The notes under the pieces: generated by a model | Database searches by the model: none | What the model was told of the DNA's origin: nothing | What the model saw: only the letters and a program-made list of their open reading frames with translations | Part shown: in pieces, positions 45,008-54,376 of the stretch | How the letters are laid out: every line of letters starts with the position of its first letter | Position numbering within the stretch: position 1 is the stretch's first letter | NCBI GenBank assembly: GCA_021396245.1 | Contig: WNYE01000028.1 | Coordinates: 357,010-421,009, forward strand | Length of the DNA: 64,000 nt | Direction of reading: 5' to 3' | From: Sporothrix humicola | Taxonomy: Eukaryota > Ascomycota > Sordariomycetes > Ophiostomatales > Ophiostomataceae | Program-made: the position numbers and the translations under genes

Positions 45008-46386
45008 TTACGCCACGGCTTGACTCTCTGGGACAACGACTGGGACTGCAACAGGAACTGCAACAGGAACTGGCCTCCGTCCAAAGGTCCGACCGAGACC
45101 CAGAACTCTTAGGACACCAAATGTTCTCCGAGTCGCTGTTGTTGTTGCCGACGCCTGGCTCTTTATGCGCAGCAAAGATGTGTTGGTATTGTTGGTAGTT
45201 GTGCTTGACGATCCCGAGGCTGTCGCTGCCTGCTGAGCCTCCTGTTCGTCTAGAATTCTCCGCCGCTCTGCCCGTTGCCGCAAAATCTCACGGCCAATAT
45301 TCACAAAGACATCCGTGACATTGTCTCCAGTCTTGGCGCTGGCTTCGAGGAAGAACGTAGGCGACGACGAGGACGGAGGATGGCCAGGGACCGAGGGGAT
45401 TGGCGGGACGGGAGGAATTGAAGACGCAATCCTTGGCGAAGGAAGAGCCGCCGCCTTGCTGCCGTCGATCCAGGCGACGCGCCGTTCGCTGTCGTCGGCA
45501 TCGCTCTTCGTGCCGACCAACAACAGGGCAAACGGCCGAGCTGGCTTGGCACGGGCACCGCCCATGGACAGGGATCGAGCGTGGGTTGACTCTGCCTCCT
45601 TCCGCTGCTTCTCTTGCTTTTCCAACAGCTGCTGCTCTTTCTTGTAGCTGCGGAAGCGCATTGATTTTCTTTTGGGGACAGCCCGCTTGGACGTCTTGGG
45701 CCGGGTCCCGTCGTCGTTGTGGTCCTTGTCTTGGCTGCCCGTTGTCTTGTCGTTATTTTGTGCTTCTTGGACGCCCATCCCACGCTCCTGCCGCAGTCGA
45801 TCGTAAAGCCTCTTTGCCTGCTGGAACGATGCCATATTGCACACGTCGTAGACGACAATGGCGGCTTCTGTAATGGCCAGTGCCTGCTCGAGCATCATGG
45901 CGGCAGGCGTGACTGTTGGCGACGGCGATCCGCGGCCGAGTTTTCCGTTGGCGGCACCAGACCCTCCAGAGGCTCCTTCGCCCTGATTATTGTTGTTGTC
46001 GTCGTCCACAAGATGCTGCGAGGGCATCTCGAGGACATCCATGCTGTACATGAGCCTGTCGATGCGGAGAGGCCGCCGGCCACCGCGAATGAAGCGAGGG
46101 TCTGGTGGTGCGCCATCATTGAATGATCCGTTGCAGAACTGACACGTTAATGAGGGTAGAATGTGATTTAATAAAAAAGAGAATGGTAACTTACCCTCGT
46201 CATGAGAGCCGTCTTGCCGACCCCTTTGGCGCCGATGAGGAGCACGCGGAAGTCGCCAACGCAGGCACGAGCCGCGGCTGTCTGGACGCGATTTCCGCCG
46301 TCTTGTTCATCGTCGAAGCGGTCCTGCCACGAGAAGATGGCCTTGAGGTAGCGGGCCTCATCAGAGGTCCAGACCATGGAGCCCAT
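45008..46386 (-). CDS. Atypical Ras-like small GTPase with a large insert
   Basis: Exons on the complement are 46386-46195 and 46138-45008 (56-nt intron), giving 440 residues, about twice a normal Ras. The P-loop GAKGVGKT is at 52-59; the Ras-like TRFCNGSF spans the splice junction (63-70). IVVYDV is at about 158-163, the base-binding GTKSDAD at 273-279 and the G5 motif EASAK at 329-333. The G3 DxxG motif is not recognisable where expected (SMDVLEMPSQH), and a disordered charged insert of about 100 residues separates IVVYDV from GTKSD. The N-terminus carries about 45 extra residues; the C-terminus ends in repeated PVAV units and ESQAVA, with no CaaX box. So prenylation and normal GTP hydrolysis are doubtful. 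Partners are unknown. Confidence 0.8.
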
Positions 46387-48845
46387 CTTGGGAGAGTTGT
46401 GGATGATGTGAAGATACGAAGATGTGGTGATGATCGGGCCGTGAAGTGGAAAAAGAGCAAGAAAAATAGAGTGAGAAACCAAGGGTAGGGTGAAGATAGA
46501 TGAGTGTAGATTTTCTGATTTTCGTGGAAAAGGGAAAAAATGAGACACGAGGATAAGAATGGGAAAACAGACGACTGATAGGAAGAAAAGACAGATCAGA
46601 ATTAGGAAGCGACGGAGAGGGGGAAATCTGTTATAGCTGGGAGATCTTAGGACATGAAAGTTGAGGGTCTCTTAATGAACGAGAGCTATAATATGACGGA
46701 GAAATGAAATGGAGAACAGAAGGGGAAGTAGAAAGGCAGCAGAAGAAATAAAGAGAAGAGAGAAAACAGCACAGGATTGTGAGGCCCGGGAAAATGGGCA
46801 TATATAAGAGAGGCGAGGGAAGGGGTGAGAAGAGAGGGTAGACTTGAAGACTCAAAGTGAGGGTGACCTGATGAGATGGTGAGAGCAAACTTGGCCTCGG
46901 CCAAAACGAAAGAAAGGGGTTGTGACCAAAATACACAGCGAGGAAGGAGACACAGCGGAACGAATGCACAATGTGCTGTGCCTCGCGTGACAAGAATCGT
47001 ATAACAGAAATCAGAAATCAGAAACCAGAAATCGTACAAAATGCAAAGTACAAAGGTACAAAGAATGAATCTGAGCGACGTTCTGGGAGGAAGCACTGCT
47101 TCTTTCACTTTTGCCCGCCTTTTCTTTCTTTTCCTTTCTTTTCTTTCCCGCCTTTGCCAATCCTTCTCTTTGCCTCCCGCACTGGTGTCTTGAAACAGTT
47201 TCTCTTCCGTCTTGATGTCTCTTCCTCCTTTCCCTCGACTGTTGGCAAGGCAGAGCGCGGGTCCCAATTCTGCCAAATCGCAGATCGATCGCCGTTCGTC
47301 GCAGGTTGATCTTCCGTCTCTTGTCGACCTGTCCAAGCTGTCCGAGCTGTCCGGCCTTCACTCCGAAGGGAACAACTGATGTTTCCCCAGGAACCTCTCT
47401 TCTTTCTTTTCTTTCCATATTTCTTTCTTTCCACTCCTTTTATTTCTTTCCTCGTTTGTACCACACAAGTTGTAATCATGGGCAGACAATCTGCGGGACG
47501 AGGACAAAAAGCGAACGGGAGCCGCGGCCTCTCGCCAGCGCATGTACTACCGGCTAATTTAAAATGCAGGGAGTAGAAGCAATAGAAGAAGTAGGAGAAG
47601 GGTACTCACAAAAACAGAAGACAGAAGAAAAAAACGTATACACCTCCCTCCCCATGTGGTAGCGTGGCCTCGTCCCGCTACGAATGACGAGTGTCGCTCC
47701 GAGATTGGCGAGGCATGGACGCTTGGATTTGTAAAGTGGTTGGTATTCTTCCTGGGTCGTGGAATCTCATGGCGACGGCTGATTTGTGGAGAGTATGAAT
47801 GACAACGACTATGAATGTAAAAAGAATAAAAAAGCGACTGCAGGAGTGCTGCAGGAACATGGAGACCGACAAGCGCATAAAGACGAACTGATAAAGAGCA
47901 GGAAGTGGAGGAAGTGGAAGAAGCAAGAAGAAAAGAGTAAATAAAGGTCGACCAGAGCGCGGCAAGAATAACCTTATTTCGGTGTTTGGTCGCGATAGAC
48001 TCACGATATAGACGGCGATATGGACTGCTTCGATTAGTGAGTTGTCTTGATTTGTATAGATTGTCTTTCTGTAAATGCAAGGCACGGGGAAGCGCGGTGT
48101 AAGGTGAGGGTCTGGGTGTGAGTGAAAGTGTGAGTCTGCGTGGAGATGTGATGTGTTCGTTCCACGCATTCTGGTGGTACAAGACGATAGAACAAAACGA
48201 GGAATAGAAGGATAGGAAGGCCAGAAGGAAGAAGGAAAGGACGACAAGAAAATAAAAAGAGGAAAGACAAACACAGCAACACATAGCTGCAGACACAGCA
48301 GGTCCTGCGACCGTGGGACGGTGGTACTTCCAGAAGCTGATCCAAAGAAACGGGAGAGAGAGGACAAGGGCAACGCGATGAGAAATACCCAACAGCGTCA
48401 CACAGAACAGAGACATGCAGATGAACCGCACGAAGTCTGGCCAGGAGGGGACGGGAGAGAAAAGAGGAGAGCAAAACCGATAAGAGTAGCCCTCACAGAA
48501 GGGCGTCTGGAAACGACAGCGTGGAACCGAAGACAGCCCTCGATCTGATTTGATTGGTATCGCGTACGGCATGTTGGAGAGACCGTCGTGTTGCACAGCA
48601 AGCAGATTGCCGGCTCGGGCGTTCAGCGGAGAATAGAAGAAGTGTAGATGATAATAGAAACGAGGAAGAAAAGAAATAAAGAAAAGCAATCGATGAAAAG
48701 GGTTAAATCAAAAGATATCCAAGTTTTGTACGCCAGTCTAAATGCTCGAGATGCCCGTATACCAAAAATAGAAGACGCCGAAAAACTGCAATGAACTGCA
48801 ATGAACGGACCAGCCAACTGATGAACCCACCGCCTTACCACCCTC
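46387..48845. other. Strand-asymmetric intergenic region
   Basis: About 2.5 kb between the GTPase start and the Yih1 stop (both on the complement). Large parts are purine-rich on the + strand, so the complement is pyrimidine-rich and open in several frames at once (the longest 47559-48689, apparently 376 codons). The Leu/Phe/Ser-rich translations are a by-product of composition. It probably holds the Yih1 3' UTR and the GTPase promoter and leader. Confidence 0.5.
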
Positions 48846-49787
48846 TCACTTCTTCTTCTTCCCCTCGGCAACCGCCACGAGGCCTGCTTGCACAAAAGCA
48901 TCGCGCGCCGCCTGGTTGATCAGTGCAAACCGCCGCGGGCCCAGCTTGTGCCCGCCGTACCAGCGCGTGACCACGATCACGACGTTCCACAGGTCCATGA
49001 GCTGCATCAAGTGCAGTAGCCGTCCACCGGCGGCCGTCTCGCCGTCGTCGTCGCAGTCCTGGTACGTCACCCCGGTCTTTTCGTCGCGTATGCGCCATGC
49101 CGTCATGTTGTGAGTGGCCGTCCGCACGCGCTTGTCTGTGTCTTTGAGGTGCTGGATGTACGCGGCGGCCTGGGCTGGTGAAGATACGGCAGCGCATCGG
49201 GCGAGAAATGTTGACTTGAGCTCGACGACGGGCTCTGCCGTAACCCATGGCGGCGGTTCTGTCAGTTGCACTTGTGGTGGTGGGGGCGCAAGATCCTCCG
49301 TAACTTCACTGTGGGCCACCGCTTCTTCCTCCGCCTTGTGTTCCTCCTCCTCACTCTTCTGCCGGAGAAACTCCTCAACGGCGTCAAACAGACAGACTTG
49401 GCCCTCTTGAAAGGTCGAGGCCAGAGCCGCGCCAAACTGCTCGGCATCGTGTGCAGCTGCTCCTGGCCTCCGGTGGCCGGCCGTGTCGCCCACACTCTGT
49501 ACACTCAGCACGGCTGGCGGCTCGGGACATACTGGGTATGCAGGCGGAAACCAGAGGCGCAAACTCATACGATGCGCCGTCGAGGCCCCGTTGCTTCCAC
49601 CAGTGTCGTCGTCTCCGGCACCCGCCACATCATCTGCCGACTTGGGAATGGCCAGGTTGGCGAGTGTCCCGCTATCTTCCCCTGTGCTGCTATTGCTGTT
49701 GCCTCCATCGACAAGCACAAGTGTGCCGTCACCGTAGATAGAGTTGATGGCCTCGACCTCGTCGGCGAGGTCTTCTGAAGGCGCCAT
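48846..49787 (-). CDS. yih1: IMPACT/Yih1 family regulator (RWD plus UPF0029 domains)
   Basis: Cytosolic protein that competes with Gcn2 for Gcn1 (both contacts use RWD-type domains), lowering eIF2alpha phosphorylation and general amino-acid control. 313 residues, single exon (yeast Yih1 has 258). The N-terminal RWD domain is about 1-150, beginning EDLADEVEAINSIYG with the YPxxPP-like motif YPVCPEPP, and is interrupted by a Ser/Gly/Asp-rich insertion at about 25-65. The C-terminal IMPACT domain is about 190-305 (STFLARCAAV, RTATHNMTAWR, DDDGETAAGGRLL, VVIVVTRWYGG, LGPRRF), with the hallmark D-GE and TRWYGG motifs, and a Lys tail. The ATG at 49787 is chosen because it begins the RWD; the frame is open further upstream only through leader sequence. 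Confidence 0.9.
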   Translation of the reverse strand: MAPSEDLADEVEAINSIYGDGTLVLVDGGNSNSSTGEDSGTLANLAIPKSADDVAGAGDDDTGGSNGASTAHRMSLRLWFPPAYPVCPEPPAVLSVQSVGDTAGHRRPGAAAHDAEQFGAALASTFQEGQVCLFDAVEEFLRQKSEEEEHKAEEEAVAHSEVTEDLAPPPPQVQLTEPPPWVTAEPVVELKSTFLARCAAVSSPAQAAAYIQHLKDTDKRVRTATHNMTAWRIRDEKTGVTYQDCDDDGETAAGGRLLHLMQLMDLWNVVIVVTRWYGGHKLGPRRFALINQAARDAFVQAGLVAVAEGKKKK

Positions 49788-50283
49788 TGCGCCGGATTGA
49801 GAGGGGCGGTCAAAGCCCGATTTCCTGATGAAAAGTGACGATAAAACGAGCAGTACGTGATGTAGACCCCGTGAGTGATGCCGGATGCGGATCGGCGACT
49901 GGTTGTGTGTTGTGAGAATGACAAGTGAATTGACTTTGACCGTTCCGCGGAGTTTCCAGTGTGGGGGTGGATTTTTGGGGCTTTTGGTGTCTTGGGCTGC
50001 CGCATTTTGGCGGGTCGCAGCGGCCATAGACGACTGTTCCTGGCGGGCTGCCTTAATATCGCCGTTTGCGCACCTCTCCCTAGCTCTTTCCCTCACCTGC
50101 ATCGGCATCTCCTCCTCGTCTGCACCTTCCCGATACGATCGTCCCCTCAATTACTTTGTTTGTTTGCATTTGTGACTCTTTTTCGACTTCCTTAGAACAT
50201 CCATAAACATTTATATTCGAACATCTTTGGCCTCCAGCTTCACAAACTCCCCGCCTTGACTTCACGATCTCCTTATCGTGACC
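49788..50283. promoter_or_regulatory. Divergent promoter region of yih1 and the AIG2-like gene
   Basis: 496 bp separate the two start codons. A palindromic TCCGCGGA (49944-49951) lies 157 bp from the yih1 ATG; CGG-type palindromes are bound by Zn2Cys6 factors. Pyrimidine-rich sequence before 50284 is the AIG2-like leader. Confidence 0.45.
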
Positions 50284-51088
50284 ATGGCGACCGCCGACGA
50301 TAAGGCCGCCGTGGCCTCCGATGCCGCCGACGGCACATCCTACGCGTTTGTTTACGGTGAGTTCTCCTAAACCTTCATTTATTGTATTATTTTACTTCTG
50401 CTAACATCTCCAGGAACTCTTGTAAGTCAAAGCAAGCTGGATGCCACCTGCTGGTTCACACGCTGACCGCTGACCGCTGACCACTTGACCGCAGATGGCC
50501 CCCGAGGTCTTCTTCACCGTTTGCTTCCGCCTCAGCAAGCCCCCACCTGCCATCGTCCGCGACTACAGCTTCCGCAACGCCGTCCTCCCAGGCTACACCC
50601 GCCACCGTGTCCAGTATCAGGAGTACCCGGGCATCATTCCGGATGACGCCGAGGGCGCCTGTGTCCGCGGCATCCTGGTCAGCGGCGTCACTCCGGCCAA
50701 CCAGCACCACCTCGACGTCTTTGAGGGCTCAGAGTATGAGCGCCGGACGGTCGAGGTTGTCCTGGACGCCGATGAGAATGGAGAGCAAAAGAAGATCAAA
50801 GCGCAGGTCTACGTTTTCAAGTACCCCGACGGCCTGGAGCGTCGCGAGTGGGACTTTGACGAGTTCCGTCGCGAGAAGCTGCACAGATGGGCGCGGGCCG
50901 ATTACACATTTGAAGGTGAGTTTTCATGGGTGTCAAAATGAAGCCAGACGAAGAAGGGAATGAGAAATGTTCAGGCACTGGCTGTGATGCTTGCGATGCA
51001 CGTCATCGTGGGTGGATCATAGTATGTAATCCATTTACTGACATCACTAGGCTGCGATCCCAACGACCCTGCTACCGTGGCGACATAG
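50284..51088 (+). CDS. AIG2/gamma-glutamylcyclotransferase-like protein, four exons
   Basis: Exons are 50284-50356, 50414-50421 (8 nt), 50495-50915 and 51051-51088, with introns of 57, 73 and 135 nt, giving 179 residues. The joins create the family motif VYGTLM (residues 23-28), the phosphate-binding loop of the GGCT/AIG2 fold. The second hallmark is LDVFEGSEYERR with acidic E104 and E107, of which one is the likely catalytic Glu. The last exon adds GCDPNDPATVAT. It is a small soluble enzyme-like protein; related proteins act on gamma-glutamyl compounds, but the substrate here is unknown. The ATG context is ACCATGG. A model starting at the ATG at 50495 would lose the whole YGTL loop. Intron 2 contains three tandem CGCTGAC heptamers before its acceptor. 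Divergent from yih1. Confidence 0.88.
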
Positions 51089-51613
51089 ACAGCTTTTGAG
51101 ATTTTAAGACGTTGAAATGCTATTTTTAATGATTGCATGACTGATCCCCTGATATGGAAAGATTCACAGACTAGATAGCGAGAAGACAGCATAGCGTCAA
51201 GAGATCATTTACACTATCTGAACATGCATGAGAATCAATGAATTGCTATAGCAGCACAGATGTAATTGTCTCTTGAGACCATTCTTCTATCGAGTTCTGT
51301 CCAGTAACAACACATAATCTCGTGAAATCAAAACCTGTTAATAAGTACTCGCTTGTGAATGAGACCAGTAATGTTGCCGCCATGGCATCAGAGGCAAAAG
51401 AACAATGTTCGGATATACACGTGGCGGGTCACGTGCGCGGTTTCAGGCGGCGACTTTCACAAGGAAAGTGCCGATGGCACGACGTAGTTCCTTCCTGAAA
51501 ACTGTCAAGAAGAGGAGTAAACATTGTGAAAATAAGGGGCTCTCTCATTCTTCCTGTATCTTTATTTCCATCTCCTTTTATACCCAAATTCGGACCCCAT
51601 TACCCCAATCACA
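51089..51613. other. Intergenic region with paired E-boxes
   Basis: Contains the AIG2-like 3' UTR and the promoter of the Zn2Cys6 gene. Two CACGTG sites at 51418-51423 and 51430-51435 lie about 180-195 bp upstream of the next ATG. A pyrimidine-rich leader occupies about 51540-51610. Confidence 0.5.
51418..51435. promoter_or_regulatory. Tandem CACGTG E-boxes
   Basis: Two perfect CACGTG hexamers separated by 6 bp (GCGGGT), so their centres are 12 bp apart, about one helical turn. This position suits promoter elements of the Zn2Cys6 gene starting at 51614. Binding by a bHLH factor is inferred. Confidence 0.5.
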
Positions 51614-54376
51614 ATGGCCACCGACACGCGAGAACGCCAGCGCCGCAGAAAGATCGTGCTGGCCTGCGAGCCTTGCCGCGAGCGCAAGTCGCGTTGCGAC
51701 GGCCGCAAGCCAATCTGCTCATCCTGCGAACGCCGCAATCTCGGCCTAGAGCAATGTGTCTACACAGTCGGCAATGCCCGCACGGCAAGCAGTGAAGAGT
51801 AAGTTGAGTTGTGCATTTCTTAAATTCTTCCTGCTATGCCTCGTGACCCTTACTAACCCTAGGCAGCTACACAAAAGCTCTGCACGAGCGCATCCGTCAG
51901 TTGGAACATGCGTGTTCATTGTACGGAATTGAGGTCGATTCGACCGGGAAGGTGAACCTTTTAACGGGAAGCCGTCTCCAACCGTCTCTCTCGGCCCCGC
52001 CCTCGGCGTCGCCCAGTCCTGCCGTCTTACCAGGCGGCCGGCGGGCTGGTGTTGGGGATCAGCAGCAGCCGTCGGCAACGCCACCCAACATGGCGGGAGC
52101 AACAGTAAAGTCCGGTGCGTCTGACATTACATCGCCAGAGCCCATGGACCCGGAGGATGCCACGGGCGTCACGGCTATGGGCACGGTGCTTTCCGAAGAG
52201 GATCTCGAGGGAGAGGGTGCCATTGACTCCTTTTATGGCCGGTCGTCCGCAGCTTCGTTCCTCAAAGAAGCAGCCAGCGCAATGCCCCAGAGGCAATATT
52301 GGAGCGGTACAAACTCCAGTTCGGGCGCCAACACAACGACGACAAATGCATCACGATCCAGCTTCTTTACTGGTGCTGGCCGGAGCACCACAGCAGCTCC
52401 TTCGCCATTACGGCCTCCAGTACCGTCAATCATGGCTCCGCCACAGCTCCCTCTCAAGTTCACCGATGTTGACCGTTTTGCTTTACCCCCAAGGGCTCTG
52501 GGTGACCACCTCATCCAGCGATTCTTCAGTCGCATATTCTACCAATACCCCTTCTTCGACCGCGAGGCATTTGAACACGCGTACAAGAGACTGTGGCTGG
52601 GAGATGACAACGAAACACGTGCCCGCACAGCCGCAGAACAGCAAAAGTATGAGGGGCTGGGCCTCGGAAGCAGTGAAGCCGGCGCCGACAGCATCATCTT
52701 TCACTGCGCCCTCAACGCCATATTTGCTCTGGGCTGCTGCTTTTCGGACTTGCCCCCGGTTGAAAGGGCCGCTGCTATTGACGTTTTTGGCAACCGCTTG
52801 AAGACTTTTGTTGGCCTTGAATTGATCAACTACAACAACCTTGGCGTTGTACAGGCCATGCTCGTCATCTCTCTTGTGCTGCAAGGCACACCGTACCCCA
52901 ACCGCTGCTGGATTGCTGTGGGCATGGCCTGTCGTGTGGCACAAGGCATTGGCCTGCATACGGAAGAAACGAGTCCGAGTAGAAGAATACGCGACGAACG
53001 CAGACGTCTAATTCGCCAACGCACATGGCATGGTTGCGTCGTGATGGATATGTAGGTCTTGCCCCCCAAAGCCCAAGTCAACATTCATTCGGCACAAAAC
53101 TAACCCGTTCAGTCTCGTGAGCATGACTTTTGGTCGGCCACCTATGGCATCCAGTCTGTCCATTGCGCCCGAGATGCTGAACAAAATGCCCGATACTTCC
53201 AACTCCGAATCTCTTCGACTGGCTTTTTACGTTGAGGGCGTCAAACTCAGCGTCATCCTCGAGGACATTCTACAGCGCATCTACAGACCCTGGTTGACAA
53301 GGGACGCCAACACTGGCAGCAATAACAACAGTGACTCCTGCTCAGACGATTCAAGCAACCTAGAAACACACCACAACCTTGATACCGTTGTCGAAATCCA
53401 GGGCGCTCTTGACAAGTTTGAGCGATCTGTCACGCCGTTTCTCTCGTGGACGAAGCCTACCGAGATTCCAGGCGATGTATCAGAAGAGGACCGCCTAATC
53501 ACAGGCATCAGCCGGAATGTGCTCCATGCACGGTTCATCTACCTGCAGCTGATTCTCTACCGACCTATTCTGTCACTTCTCGCCCACCCAGACGCTTCCC
53601 CAACTTCAGGGTCAGGCGAAAATAAGCCCGGTCAGCCTTTGTTGACACGTGATGGACTGCGCTACTCTTTTGCCATTGAATGCGGAAAGTCGTGCATCGA
53701 GGCTGCCAGGCGCCTCATCGTCCTCGTGCACAGCGTCTATCGTACCGAGACCACGGATATCTGGTGGTGGAATGGATTATGTAGGTCCCTCCTCTCTTTG
53801 CCATATTTTGAGTCCTCGTAGATTTTGTTGCTAACCTTTACAGATGCTTGTGCTGCTGGCCTTGTCCTTATTGTCGCCCGAGCATGTCCCGACCTCTGGC
53901 AATGTGTCGACCGGGACGAAATCGCTGGTCTCTGGGATCAGTGCCACGCCATTCTTCGGGATCAGGCTCTCTTCAGTGCTTCTGCACGCAAGTCACTCAA
54001 TCTCCTACTCAAGGTCAATGAGCACGCACTCCTCAAGCACACTGCCAGCGAATCTGACAGCCAGAGTGGAAGTGGTGCGGCGGGTGGAGGCTTCACCAGT
54101 AGCGGTGGAAGTGTGGTCGGAGGAACCTTTGGAGGAGGCGGTGATGCTGGCAGCTTTGGACTCAACAACGGCATTGCCACGCAGTTGTTTTCAGGCACAG
54201 ATGGCCTCGGGGGTCTGGCTGCAGCTGCGGCTGCAGGTGGCAACATTCAGCCTGGCCAGTTTGACTTTTTGGCACACATGGACCCCAATGCGCCGAATAT
54301 CCTCGAAGACACCTACGCCATGGGCCCGTTGTTCGCCTGGGACCAGAACATTGACTTTACGAATTTGATACCCTGA
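51614..54376 (+). CDS. Zn2Cys6 transcription factor with fungal MHR domain
   Basis: Exons are 51614-51798, 51867-53051, 53113-53780 and 53844-54376 (introns 68, 61 and 63 nt), giving 856 residues. The binuclear zinc cluster is at residues 18-48 with six Cys: C18, C21, C28, C35, C38 and C48 (ACEPCRERKSRC, then PICSSCERR). A short coiled coil follows (YTKALHERIRQLEHA). The fungal-specific middle homology region is about 250-600: LIQRFFSRIFYQYPFFDREAF, then CALNAIFALG, MACRVAQGIGLHTE and ILVSMTFGRPPM, the last crossing a splice junction. A Gly/Ser-rich acidic C-terminus (ending DQNIDFTNLIP) may be the activation domain. The first intron acceptor was chosen to keep the frame open (51866, not 51862). 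Target genes are unknown; no biosynthetic cluster is adjacent, though the ABC transporter is the next gene. Confidence 0.9.

Noticed and set aside
47559..48689. Apparent 376-residue hydrophobic protein on the complement
   Set aside because: Pyrimidine-rich DNA without stops in several overlapping frames; Leu/Phe/Ser/Arg-rich translation with no family likeness and no start context.
50495..50941. AIG2-like gene as a single exon from the ATG at 50495 to the TGA near 50941
   Set aside because: It lacks the YGTL loop and reads into intron 3; upstream exons and a short last exon join in frame with good splice sites.
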